Source: Ramazzottius varieornatus (lineage: Eukaryota; Tardigrada; Eutardigrada; Parachela; Ramazzottiidae). Taken from it: a DNA stretch of 64,000 nucleotides. Each line of letters opens with the position of its first letter. Position 1 is the first letter of the stretch. The notes beneath the pieces were generated by a model. It had not been told where the DNA came from. It made no database searches and saw only the letters and a list, made by a program, of their open reading frames with translations. This document shows, piece by piece, positions 11,601 to 23,300 of this stretch. Location of the stretch: contig BDGG01000004.1 of assembly GCA_001949185.1 (NCBI GenBank), positions 4,170,554 to 4,234,553 of the forward strand, given 5' to 3'. The position numbers and the translations under genes were made by a program.

Positions 11601-14600
11601 AATGTTTCACAGCCGATTCCCATCGTACCTAAATCACTAGAGACCCTGATGCCGGAAAAATTCATAGCAGATGGGCTCTTTTTGATGGAATTTCTCCGGG
11701 TTTTCGGGAACAGCGTTGATAAGTCCGGTGCCTTTGCTGACATGGCCAGTATGGGTAAGAAACTTTGCATTCACCTCGGAAAGTAGTGGGAGAACATCGA
11801 CAAAGTAGGGAAAAGGGCGTTTCTCCGTAGATCTTGACCTTCTCTATAAAATCTTGAGCTCGGATTCCGTGGATGGAGAGCTGACGCAGATGCTGGCCTT
11901 TTGCTGCAGAGCTGTCCTGTCCACCGTCCCACAGCAGCCCGTTGAAAGAGGTAAGGTTGTGACTGACTGTGAAGTTTGTCTTCCCTTCCTTGCAGTACTC
12001 GTGCCTACCCGTTCTTCCTTGTTGCAGAAAATTCTGTGATATATAATAGTGGCTTCCAGCAGGAAGGAGCCAGTGTAATTTCCTCGACGATGTCCCGATT
12101 AGGTATGTGGATATAAGCAAGGTTTCTTGAGTTTCACCTTTTCGGGTGTTGGTCCGGAAAATATTGCGGAAGGTATTCGAGAGACTCTGAAGAACATTTT
12201 ACTGTATCAAGTCATATAGTGTTTAGTTGTTTCTGGAAAGACACAACCGGAAGCTTGGAATTTTCAAGAGCAGTACGTATTTCTTTTTCTTTGAAGGGGT
12301 GTCGTTGCACGATTTGTCCATTACGAGCTTGACAGTTTCCGAGGTGGTCAGGCTGTCTTTGCTGGTCGCCTGTGTTCCTGTCCGCGCTTCGGCCATCGAA
12401 GCACGCTTCGACAGCGCCATTCTGCGAATGCTCAAGTCCCCGGGAGGCTCGTCTCTCTATGGGGTGATATATGGCCAGTCCGTCTTTGCTTTGTCGTTCG
12501 GTAAGTTACGCTCTAAAGTTCGCTGGAAAAGATGGAAATTTTTGCATGTGAAATCCTTCTTGCAGAGAGGAGGTTGGAGTTGATTGTCCAGATGCTGCAG
12601 TCTGTGATGGAGTCTGACGTTATCAGAGGAGTTCTGGAAGTGGCTTGTGCCGCTGTGGAAGAAAGCGAAAAGGTACTAAAAGTCCTGAAAAGTCTCAACG
12701 ATGAAGCCGCCAAGATCAGAGGCAAAATCCTTGTGTAAGTGCTACCTTGCTTCTTCATTAACAGTAGTATCTTCGAACGCCAATTCTTTGAGACGTCTGA
12801 CTTTTGTTTTGAAAATTATTTTTCGAACGTTAAACCATCTCAAACTTCCTCGAAAAACGTCTGTAGACGAACTGAGCTTTCATGCGGTATAAAGATTAAA
12901 GTCTTTTGAAAATCAGCTACAACTATTCCTCTGTCATACATTCTTGTAAAAAGGAAATTTTCTCCTTGTTTTGAGCAGTTGGCAGAGAAAAATCCTCGGT
13001 TGTAAGTATTTAAATGTTTTTGCGTGATGGCTGAGATAGTTTATTGAATGAATTTTGTAGGTCGAAAGATCGGCAAGAAGATCGGAAGGAGCAGCGAAAT
13101 GATCGTTTCCGCCAGCTGCTGGAATCGTATAGCCGCAAGCGATTCTTGCGAAGCGTAGAGCAGCCGCGAACAGCCATAGAACTGATGGAAGACTTTCGGA
13201 TACTGAACGAGGGGCGGAAAAGGCGAAAGCTGACGGAAGCAGATGTCGTTTCGCTGGGCGAAGCCTTCGAGGACTATCGTCTCAAGGTGACGGCCCAGAT
13301 TCAGACAGAACGCGACGAGGTGGCAGCCCGCATCAAGAGGAACGAGCATCACTTCCGACTGGAAGCGGTCGGTATGGATCGCCACTGGTTCAAGTACTGG
13401 CTTCTCCCTTCCGCTAATGGCCTCCTCATCGAATGCACAGCCCGAGAAGAAGTCAAGGAGTGCAGCAAGGGATGTCTGTGTGAAACGGTCAAGGCTCATC
13501 AGGAGGAAGCCAAAGGATCGTCAACTTGGTACGGTAACGCTAACAAAATATTTCAAACTGAAAAAGATTGTTATCATTAATGGATAAAATATCAAAAAAA
13601 AATAAAAGAGATAAGAAAAAAACATAGATCAATTTTGTGCCTGAAAACAGTTTGATCTACTAGTTTACGATTGTTTTCAGACCGTTAAGGGGAATTCTCA
13701 GCCTTTCTGCTGCGGAAGAAACCCGAAGTTCCTTTTGTTGATTAAATGTTTGATGTGTTTGTAGGTGGACACTGCCGAACGGGGAAGAGGACAGTCTGAC
13801 GACGCTGTGCAAGAACCTGCTGATTAGTGGGGAACGGGAAGTGGCGCTGAAGCGAGCACTGGAGCCTTACCTGCAGCATGAGCGCAAGTCGCTGGAAATT
13901 GGCCATCACGCTACAACAGCTCCCCTTGTCGTCCCGAGAGTGGTCCCTCAACTGCCGTCAGCTGAGGTATGGCAACACCAGCTGCGCGATCGCCTCCTGG
14001 CCACCCTTCGACACTTTAACAACAACCTACAGAAAGCTCGTCTTGGTGGAATAGCGGTAACTAACCTGAGCTTCTCCCAAATCATCATATTGAATACAGC
14101 CTATGACTTACATTGAAATCAGTTGTTCCAAGTGGTGAGTCCTTTCAGCTAGTAATGCCGGAAACGTGGGCCAGTTCGGGAACAAATCTTGTCGAATTCG
14201 TTTGCTGAGCTTCCATTTAGCGAAACTGATGTTTAACAGTTTGGGTCTTTTGCAGATGGAGAAAGAAGGGCAGTGGATGGACGAGATGAGAGGGGTCGCT
14301 TTTGTTGCTGAGCCTTTCGAGGACATGATGGCAGCCAGTCCGGAGATTGAGGTGCCAGCAAGCAACGAGGAGAAGAGCTTAAGCCTGAAGCGGGAGGAGG
14401 TAGTGGTCAATGGCCATTCGCCGCGGACGGTGACGGATGAAGCCGACAACGAACCGCAGGATGTGCCGGTCGACGAGCTGAAGGTCCACCTCATGTCGCC
14501 CAAGCTGCTGAAGAGGCAGAAGGGCGGACGTGAGGTACTGGACTTGGTGCAGAGGGAAGAAGTGGCCGAAGGTGGCAGCGAAGTGCAGAGTAGTGTAGGG

Positions 14601-16587
14601 GAGCGGGCGGAAGAGAATGGCCAGGCCATCCATAGTGCTCCCACACCCTTCAACAGCCAGACAACGGCTTCGGTCAAGCGACTGGTGGTCGGTATCGACA
14701 AGCTGCTGAGTTGTATCTCCTTGCGATATATCGGAAAACCTCTAGGTAAAAAATTGAACTAGTGCACTGTCTCCAGACAGTCTTCACGGAAGATGAAGAA
14801 AGTTGAAAATGGGATATGTGAACTAGAGAGGAGTTCCAAATGAAACGGAGATCGAGTGAGGAAGCTCGACAGACAAACTCGACAAGATTGTCTTTTCCGT
14901 GTTTTTGGCTGGAATCGTGCGCCACTCGGAAAGACGGTCTTGTCGGGTTTGCTTGCCTAGGTTCCATCATGATGTAAGGTTGAGTAACAAGTATGAAGTG
15001 AGGGATAGAAGGGTAGGCTGACAGAGTTTGTTTTGGTTGGTAGTGTCCATCAACGATGTGGAGGAAAAGAACACGGCGCAGTTTCAAGCGTGGAAGAAGT
15101 CGCTGGGGGCCTGTGCCTTTAGCTTGTCGGAAGTGGCACTCCACCTGAGCGTCCTGGAGAGCTCCATCCTCTGGGGCAAGTCCACCGTCAATGCGAACTG
15201 CAAAGCCTGCCGTAAACGGGGCGACTTCAACAACATGGCCTGCTGCGATCGATGGTAATAATATACATAGATGCAACTCTTTTCTTGTCCATATGGTGTG
15301 TAAAGTCAGCGCTGCTATTTACTGACGGATACGTTGTGTGGTCGTAGTGAGCGGAAGTTTCACTTGGACTGCGTCATTCCTCCCCTGCAGGTACTGTACC
15401 CCACTTTTTTGCACTCACACTCCTTGTCATTCTTCCGGCGAGACAGGGAAGCCATGGCGAAGGAAAGCGAAGCGAAACGAATTTTTTCCCATCCTTCACA
15501 ATGATGGACACCAGTTTGCTCTCGCTGTCAAAGCTGTGATCCGATTGCTCCGTTTAGCTCGCGAGTCAGTTCTGCCCTATTTTTTACAGTATTAGTTAAC
15601 AAGGCCGCGTCGGGCAATTTTTTGAGGTTTTTGTTGAAATTGCGTACGAAAAAGGCAAAATGAGCTGAACGGGTCAAATGACTTCGCAACTATGCTCCCT
15701 ATTTCCGGCAGTTAGCTACGGTTAAATTAAAAATGTGTGTCAACTGGGTATATTGTTGTTGCAGGATATCCCTGTGGAATGGTGGGTGTGTCCTCTCTGC
15801 GAGCCGGTGCCTGTCTTTCGAGGCTCGCGGAAAGCCCGGCAGACGGACATTGACTACAACGACGACAATGTCCAACGCTCCTTTCCTCAAAACAACGAAG
15901 GGCACACAGCCCATAACGGATACAAAGCCTCTTCCCGGACCAGCCGACCCCTTGCGCCGCGCTACAAGCATGACGAGGAGGAGGAGGAGAATTCACAAGA
16001 ATATGAGGCCAGACGTCGCCGATCGGCGAGGAGCAAAAGGGTCGACTATAAAGAACTGGCCGAAGGCACTTCTAGCCATCAACCCCAAGAAGACGAAGAA
16101 GCCCTGCCGCAAGTCAACGGGCAGCAGCAAGATGGGCAAGAGATGGAGGTGGATGATAACGTGCAGGTACGGAATGGGGAAGAACAAGAAGATGGTGGCG
16201 TGCAGCAAGAGTTGCCCGATTGCTATCGAGAGAAGCTGGCCCAAGATGAAGAAGAAGAGGAAGACTATGACACTGCCTCTCCCGTTGAATCCGAAGACAG
16301 GTAACTGGGACGTGGGAGAAGGATTTTAGTCAAATTGCTTTCCCAAGTGGCGCATACTTTCAGCCGATAACAATGCAAACATGCGCCACTCGTGATAACG
16401 ATATGTTCCAACTCACTTGCCCGCGTCTCAATTGATAAGCCCACTTGGGCCAATGTGATATCAAGTTGTTTTCGAAGAATGGTGAGAACGGAACGATAAT
16501 GTATGGTCTTTTTGTAGCGAGTACGATCCAGACGATAATGGCCGACCTAAATGGGGGAAGACGCATCGCAAGGGTAACAAAAGATGA
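8689..16587 (+). CDS. BAZ1A/BAZ1B-like (Acf1/WSTF) chromatin remodelling subunit, no bromodomain
   Basis: Large regulatory partner expected to bind an ISWI ATPase in the nucleus for nucleosome spacing and chromatin assembly (family knowledge). Exons, with phases that agree throughout: 8689-8737 (tentative), 9151-9355, 9403-9684, 9760-9831, 9998-10081, 10778-10874, 10935-11175, 11249-11403, 11460-11513, 11613-11754, 11831-11950, 12028-12102, 12297-12500, 12566-12734, 13061-13528, 13765-14056, 14123-14134 (tentative), 14256-14745, 15044-15254, 15348-15390, 15765-16300, 16518-16587. This gives about 1356 residues. Order: weak WAC-like N-terminus, lysine-rich linker, DDT (about 414-600), WSD motif GMDRHWFKYW (about 754), PHD finger (about 1123-1170), acidic tail ending GKTHRKGNKR and stop. 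Human BAZ1A/B carry a bromodomain after the PHD finger; here the frame stops instead. The start is uncertain: the ATG at 8689 joins in frame, but 9225 is an alternative. Confidence 0.88.
9151..10874 (+). other. WAC-like N-terminal region of BAZ1-like protein
   Basis: Exons 2-6 read APDTLLFTAFKTGHHF, then an ILYLVPLT...LDQLVATLNEYLRRRFV segment that aligns with the 'P..YLT.LT...L.....F.Y...R' part of WAC domains as I know them, then LRRPAFDRPSIRSCILLHC, like the region after WAC in Acf1. The aromatic and tryptophan-rich core between is hard to recognise. The chosen splice 9355/9403 is the only one I found that keeps the frame open. The WAC domain assists DNA and nucleosome binding in the family. 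Confidence 0.55.
10082..10777 (+). other. Large intron of the BAZ1-like gene
   Basis: The 696-nt intron has donor GTAGGT at its start and acceptor TTGGTAG before 10778. It is far longer than its neighbours. I see no exon, RNA gene or foldback copy inside. Open frames on both strands around 10.25-10.83 kb overlap each other and look like chance. Confidence 0.6.
11613..12734 (+). other. DDT and WHIM1-like region
   Basis: Five exons encode PIPIVPKSLETLMPEKFIAD, GLFLMEFLRVFGNSVDKSGA and DLDLLYKILSSDSVDGELTQ, then LTVSEVVRLSLLVACVPV. This matches the DDT pattern of BAZ proteins (LP...FGDALMVLEFL...FG, then a helix ending in a leucine-rich segment). The region contributes to ISWI binding in the family. 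Confidence 0.8.
13061..14056 (+). other. WSD/WHIM2 (D-TOX E) region
   Basis: A charged coiled-coil-like helix (EDRKEQRNDRFRQLLE, then TERDEVAARIKRNEHHFRLE) leads into GMDRHWFKYWLLPSANGLLI, the 'G.DR....YW.' signature of WSD/WHIM2 modules that contact linker DNA in ISWI partners. After a 236-nt intron the next exon restores the STWW junction and continues LPNGEEDSLTTLCKNLL, as in BAZ1B after its WSD. Confidence 0.8.
14181..14219. repeat. Foldback element fragment (right arm)
   Basis: AATCTTGTCGAATTCG...TTTGCTGAGCTTCCATTT matches the outer right arm of the copy at 56.34-56.48 kb. The left arm and core are missing. It lies in the BAZ1-like intron before 14256. Confidence 0.55.
14857..14968. repeat. 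Foldback (MITE-like) element, copy 2
   Basis: Arms GGAAGCTCGACAGACAAACT...CGACAAGATTGTCTT and AAGACGGTCTTGTCGGGTTT...GCCTAGGTTCC are inverted copies of each other. The left half has lost the inner AAGTGGCGCAC, while the right half keeps GTGCGCCACTCGG. It sits in the BAZ1-like intron 14746-15043. Confidence 0.75.
15199..15800 (+). other. PHD finger split over three exons
   Basis: Joined exons give C-x2-C (CKAC), C-x2-C (CCDRC with the last Cys created by the splice 15254/15348), then the His and Cys of KFHLDC, then WWVCPLC. All eight zinc ligands are present with PHD spacing. It closely follows the BAZ1 form CKVCR+KG. PHD fingers usually read histone H3 tails. Confidence 0.9.
16315..16435. 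repeat. Foldback (MITE-like) element, copy 3
   Basis: Core CCCAAGTGGCGCATACTTTC and ACATGCGCCACTCG face each other across about 20 nt. The outer arms are more decayed. It lies in the last intron of the BAZ1-like gene (16301-16517). Confidence 0.7.
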
Positions 16588-17330
16588 GACGGGCAAAACT
16601 GGTGGCGTTTGTTTCAGTATATTGGTGAGGATAGATTTGTGTTCTGACCAATAGAGCGAATTTGTAGTCTGAAACTAAGCGGACTTTCCAATCTCGTTTT
16701 TACACAGTGAACTTCTCTGGCAGTGTTTAACTTTTATTTGCGCGTTTTTTCTTTCGTCCAGCCATCACTGTGATGATACATCGGCTGACTAGCGAGCAGT
16801 CCACCTATTCCTAAACAGCTGAGACTTTTCCTTTCTTGCAGATTTTACCTGAATGTTCATTTTCGGCCTTGATCCTACCATGAATATAAAGTACCGATCA
16901 TAAGCATACATGTCTCTGCCGCGAAAACGTACGTACAGTGTACAAAATGAAGGTTTTTAGTTTTTACAATCTACAAAAGTAGCTTTTCGAGCTTTCCACA
17001 ATAGGGAAATGAACTTTAAGATTATTTCGAAAAACATTCAGAGCAAGCAAACTGTAACACGCACTAACAAAGCAGGCAGTTAATATTTCCCAGAAAGGTT
17101 AAAAGGTAAAAGAGAATTACTTTGGGGGAACAACAACGCAATCTTCAAAGAAAGACTCGCGGTGTATTTTATGCATGAATGGGTACAACCGAAAGGTCGT
17201 CCAAAGAATTATTTGGTCCCGATTTAGGGTGGCATGGTCATTTATCGACGCGAATCAATCAGAGCCGACGAATCAAACAAACAAATATGCATCGCGGAAG
17301 AATGCCACTGTTGCCGCAGGCTTGTCGATG
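16588..17330. other. Convergent 3' gap, BAZ1-like and cadherin
   Basis: Two genes end toward each other here, 743 nt apart. The part from about 17.09 to 17.33 kb is 3' untranslated sequence of the cadherin: it is mirrored at about 5.6-5.83 kb in the duplicate. I see no further gene and no bromodomain exon. Confidence 0.6.
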
Positions 17331-20300
17331 TTAAACTTGCGTTTGTTTTCCCAAGAGTGAGGAAAACGGTTGGGATGCTTTCATCATGACGTGGCCGTTC
17401 CAGGCGCTTCTCACAGGTGAGGCTCGACGTCCATTCACTTCCCCGTTGCGTCCGGTCAGGAGGGAGACCGTTTCAGGGTCCGGTTCTTCTTCGCCGTCGC
17501 CCTTTCTACCGAAGCTGGACAAAGCCTCGTGGCTGACGTACCGGCGGGTAGCTTCGAGGGAGCTGAGCCCGTGCTTGCGATGGAGAGATCCATACCCTTC
17601 CAGAGCCGGCATGGATGGCGGAATGTCCACTTCAAAATGTAGATCGCTGACCGATTCAACTATTGTGAAGAAAACGACAAAAGTGGAGAACCCGGATGGA
17701 TGTGAAAGATGGCAAGATAATGTACCTTTGCTGAACTGGTTTCCTAGTTTGGCCTTTTCCTCGTCCATATAAGCGTCGAGGACGGCGGTGGGAATATAAT
17801 CAGAGAAGCGTTTGGATATGGTCGAATGCGTCACGTAATCGTCCTCCGCTTTGTTAGCCACCGTCGCCGAGTCTTGAAATAGTTCGGGCGGGTTCACAGA
17901 TTCCAAGTACTCATTTGCGTCCAAATCGTCCTCGGCAAAGTCAGCATCCAGCAAAGATTCGTTCTCACTGATACTGCGGTCGCGGTCGTCAGTGGGCAAG
18001 GATGACCGGCCATCGGCTCGACCATCAGCAGAGGCCGTCGTTGGCGCCGTGTCCGCATTAGTGTCTTCGGCAGTATCGAAATCCGTACCGAGAGGATCCC
18101 ACGAATAACCTATCGTCGTAAACCCTCGTTAATTTATCATCACTTACAGTATATCCACCAGAGTTTGGACAAGAGCTCCACAGTTTACACAAGAGACACA
18201 GCATTCGAGCAAACTATATGATACCTTTATTCAGTCCAAGCACCTCAGAAACTGCATAAAGAGAGAGAAGAAAAATGAGAGCCCGTCACCCGGAAGAAGT
18301 GGAAAATGGAAGACTGGAATCCGTCTTTCCAATCACGCCTCACCTGGGTCGTCGTGTTCACTGTTCATGGGGGAGGTGGACACGGAAGCCATGTAGCTGC
18401 CATCGGGATGGGACGTTAATGGCTGACTCTCACTGCGGTCATCGCGGGCACCTCTTCTGTTCCGAGATTCTGGAAGGGGCAGTCGATACATCAAGCTCGG
18501 TCCGAACCTAATTAGGTTCAAGGACAAGTGGACATACCGTAGGAGGAGGATCGGGGGAGATCCACCAGACAGGCTTTCACAACATCCGGCTCGGTGGACG
18601 TAGGCTCCAAGGCCAAGTTCAGCAAGCTCTTCTTGACGGACATGGTCTCAGATGAAGCACCGGACAATGAAGGAGGCGGAGGTGTTAACGGTGGATTTCG
18701 GAAGCGACTTTTGTTGAAGCGATTGATGGAGGACGTTCCTTGGTCACTGTTGCCGTTGTTTAAGAACGGCTGCCGAGCTTCGATCTCCAAGTTTGATATC
18801 TTGCTACCACGTTTCAGCAGCTCATCAGGCAGCCGAGACTTGGCGAACTTATTCCTGGCTATTTCGTTGTAGTTACTGACATTGTTGTTTATCTGATTCA
18901 GCTGGGAAGAGGGTGACCCAGTGTGGTCGTTGGGAATTACACGGATTTCACGACGCTTCCTGTAGCGACGACGGCAGAGAACGGCTAGGATGGTACAGCC
19001 AAAGACAATCACGACCACCGCCACGACGACCAGAATTTCGATCCAGCTCCAGACAGGCCCAATGGAACTCGTGTTTGGGATGAACATAGCCTCGTCACAG
19101 AACTGACCTCGTGTTTGAGAAGTGCAGTTGCATCGGAAACTGCCAAACAGGTTCTCACAGGTGGCGCCATTGTGACAAGGTGTTTGCTGACATTCGTCAA
19201 TGTCGCGTTCGCAGCGGAGACCCTCGAAGCCGCTGAAACACTGACAGATCGGTCCAATGGTGCCTGTAAAATAATAGTCAGTCAAAAACGTGATCATGTC
19301 TGTACGTTGACAACAATACTATTGCCTGTATTCATTGCTATCCGATAATGTTTTTCATCAGAACTTTGTTATTGCAATTAGACGTGATGAAAATTATTAA
19401 TGTTCTTTCAGCACCTTCTTCACAACCGCCGTTCGCGCAAGGGTTCGGGTTGCAGTAGCGGCCATATTCACAGCGCTTTCCTGTCAAGCCAGAAGGACAA
19501 GCACAATGATAGTCATTGGGCAAGCGGTTCGTGCACGATCCTTGCAGACAAGGGCTGCTGGCGCATGGATTCGAGTCGTTCTCGCAGAAAGTCCCCAAGA
19601 AGCGAGCTGGACATCGGCAGATGAAACCCGTCTTCGAGATGGACTCACACACCCCGCCATTCTGGCAAGGTCGCGAAGCACACGGACCCAGTTCGTCCAG
19701 CGAGATGTGACATCCTCGCTCCACGTGCGCCATCTGTAGCATGGTGGCTTCCGAGTTTCGACCGGAAGTTGGTAGCGCCACTCCGTTGAGGTGAACATGC
19801 TTCATGCAACCGATGAAACCCTGTCGGACATCTTTTGGTTCTTCGATCGATCGTGGTGGCATGAAGGACCTTCCTGGGACTTCGGCTCCGAAGAAGGCGT
19901 CGTTACCTTCCAGGTTCAGAATATCGTTGATACCGGGAGCTGTTGCGTGAGCTGTGTACTTTCCATCAATACGAATCTCCGCCTACAAGCAATGTCTGGA
20001 TAATTGGTGTCGTTGGACCTATCTCGACAATTAAACAATAAGAACTACTGAACACAATTGAGAATTTCCTGTTTTAGTTGACGTATGAGTATTACGGTTC
20101 TCGAGTATAGCTGCTATGCGATATGTACCGTACCAATGATCTCGGACTTTTTGCTACGTAATTTCTATCTATTGCCTGATAATTCAGTCTGCTCTTTTTA
20201 CTTCTGCAACTTACTTGACGGCCATGGCGCTGGACGGACAGTTCATGCCACTGGTTGTCACTAACAAACAGACCTTCCAGCCTGGCTATTCCTTCTCCAG

Positions 20301-23300
20301 ACCCACAGTCAAAGCGGTACTGGACGATCCCATGCTTGATCTCCAGGATGCTATAGTCCAGTCTTCCAGCGACGTACATCAGGTTCCCCGCGCCGTACCG
20401 GGTCTTGAATTTCATCGTCAAACTCAGGTGACGTTCGATGGGTTTGTGCAGGTCGTACCAGGCGTAACCGTCACCGTTGAAGCTCACGGCGTCGTGGTCA
20501 GTTGGAGTGCTGCTGGTACCGTTGGTCAAACAATCTTCAGTGTCGCCTCCATCAGGACATAGGCATCTGGCGTCGTTTTTCCCATGTGTTACACAGACCT
20601 TCGGTGGTTCGCACTTCCGGGTGGCGCAGTCGTTGACAAGCTTCTCACAGCGAAGTCCACCATATCCTATAACAAAAAAAGGGTTTGACCAACGCCTTTT
20701 TATCGATCGGTCCGAACGAGCTGTTTACTACCGTAGATAGTTACAGACCTGGTTGGCAAATGCAACGATGACTTCGTCGATGTCGAGGAAACACGTACGA
20801 TTGTCCATTTTGTCCGACTACCGAGACGTAAGGTTCTTCCCAGGCTTCCAGAAGCTTCAGGTCTTCTTTGCATTCTCCGTGGACGCATGTCTTTGGTCGG
20901 CAGACCGGCGGTATCACCCGAGCATCGGCAGTGTGTAGTATGTTGTTGAAGGTGGTCATTTGGGTTTGAAGAACTTCACGAACGTGTTGGGCGCTGTGGT
21001 ATCCGTCATCGCTTTTTCCTCTGGCTACTGCAAACAGAACGTCAACAGCGTTGTTTTCGTCACCGATAGCCCGTTTTCGGCGGTCTGTTGTGTCGTTGTC
21101 GGAGTCTGCAGACTGGACGCTGATGATGACGACATCTTTGTTTCTCCGCAGGGCGAAGATCTGCCTGACTGCTCGGACGAACTCTCGTCGGTAGGTGTTG
21201 ACGAACTCTTCGACCGAAACGTCATCGAGCTGGATACCAACGCTGTTCTCCAAGATTTCTGGTGACACCTCCGAAATCGAAACAACCTGCGGAAGAAGGA
21301 CAAATTTAATATGCTAGTCGATCATATAATCAATAAAACAATATCAGTAAATATAATTTGGCGGTAGTTAACTCACCACTTTTTCGTAGGTTGTGAAGCG
21401 TCCGTCAGTAACCGAGACGTTGAGATCGTACTGGCCAGCTGGTACTTCAGTTTTGACGAACAACGAGCCACGTTCTGCGTCGATGTCAAACAGAGTCTTC
21501 AGGTCGGGGGTCGCAATGTCGAAACGGAGGGAATCAAAGATGTCAGCGTCGGTCGCCGTCACACGACCAATCATTCCGCCGGCGTATGTGCTTTCGGCCG
21601 ACAAGATGGAAATATGGCCTGGTGTGATCTTTGGCGGGAACTGGCTTTCTTCTACTACACGAATCTTCACCGGGACATCTGTGGATAGGGAGGGTTTTCC
21701 GTTGTCGGTCGCGCGGATGACCAAGTCGAAGGTTGAGTTGACGCGCTTGTCAAAGTGCTTAGCGGTTCGGAGAGACGTATCCTCGGAACGAACTTCAAAG
21801 AAACCTTCCTCGTTGCCGGAAACAATCGACAGGACGAACGGAGCACCATTGGGCTCCAAGTCCAGATCCGTTACGCCGAAGCGGAGAACCGAGAAACCGC
21901 TTGGACGCTTTTCCTGCTTAGGAAAAAATCGGTCAGATTTCTTCACGGGTTAATCTGAGTGGAAGAGCAGACTGCCAATAGCCTTATTACCGGAACAAGA
22001 CTTACATGAGAAGAATTGGCATTAGTCTGACAGGAAGAGAAGCAGAAGAAGAGAAAGTGAGAGTTAGAAGCCCGTCACCAATAGTAAGAGCCACAGCACA
22101 GCCACAGCACCCCGTATGTTTGACATGGTTATGACAACACGCCGACGACACCTACCTGTAATAACAAGGAGTAGTTGTTCCGGTCGAACATCGGGCGCTG
22201 ATCGTTGACATCAGTCAGTGAGATTTCCACGGTTGTTGAGGTGGAAAGACTGGGTTCGCCGTGGTCGACAGCCACGATGGTCAAGGCGAAGGAGGGTATC
22301 TAGAAGAAAAATAGACTCGTACAAGGAGTTACATTCCAAGAGGTTGAATATCATCGTACAGTTTCGCGATCCAGCTTTGACTTCACTGTGATCCATCCAG
22401 TGAGGGCTTCCACATCGAACGGCATGGATTTATTCACCACTTCGTACCGAACTTTGGCGTTCTCCGCGCTATCAGTATCCACGGCTCGGACTTGCAAGAC
22501 CTGGTTACCAACTTCCGTGTCCTCGTTGATCTTCGCCACGTACAAATCTAGGTTGGAAGTATTGGTTACGGCGAAGTATCGTGTACCACCTGAGATGAAA
22601 AGATGCTGGAAAGATGTTGGACCTACCTTGTGCCCATTGCGGCGAGTTATCGTTCACATCTGTGACAAGGACGACTACCTTCGTAACTCCTGTCAGTGGA
22701 GGGTCGCTCGATTCAGTGGCCTGAACTGACAGCAGGTATTGCGCTTGCGCTTCGTAGTCCAACGACTTGTTCAGAGTGATCTTTCCCGTTTTAGCGTCCA
22801 TAACAAAGAACCCGAGTTGATTGCCGTCTGTGATACCGTAAGTAATATCCTCGTTGACTGCGTCGTCCTGGCTAGAAGCAGCGACACTTCCGATCGCTGT
22901 ACCTGTCGGAAGGTTCTCGGCAACGTTGAACGTGTACTCTTCGCTGATGAAGACGGGTGGATCGTCTCGTACATTCTGCACAGCGACCTGCACTCTTCCC
23001 ATACTCCACAAGGAAGGACTACCGGCATCTTTCGCCCTGACTCGCAAGTCATAGCGCGCAGTCTTTTCTCGGTCGACGTTGCTAATCAGCCGGAGGAAAC
23101 CAGTGTTAGGCTCCACGGCAAAGAGACGAACTGCTTCCGGGTCGTTCTGGTCCGCGGCTAGAAGGCTGTACCGCACTACCCGATTCACGCCTATCAAAAT
23201 GATATGGAGTTAGCACACAACACCAAGAATGCAGAAATAAACAACGTACCCAGATCATTGTCAATTGTCCGGATACGATGCAGCAGCGTGTTGACAGGAG

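Noticed and set aside
12979-13001. Short exon TTGGCAGAGAAAAATCCTCG... between the BAZ1-like exons ending 12734 and starting 13061
   Set aside because: It has fair splice sites, but including its 23 nt throws the next exon out of frame, while direct joining gives VSKDRQEDRKEQ in frame.
17331-17999. One continuous exon for the last two tail exons of the cadherin
   Set aside because: The frame is open throughout, but 17660-17725 has a proper donor (GTACAT) and acceptor (CACAATAG), a T-rich intron-like content and is the least conserved part against the duplicate. Treated as an intron; retention remains possible.
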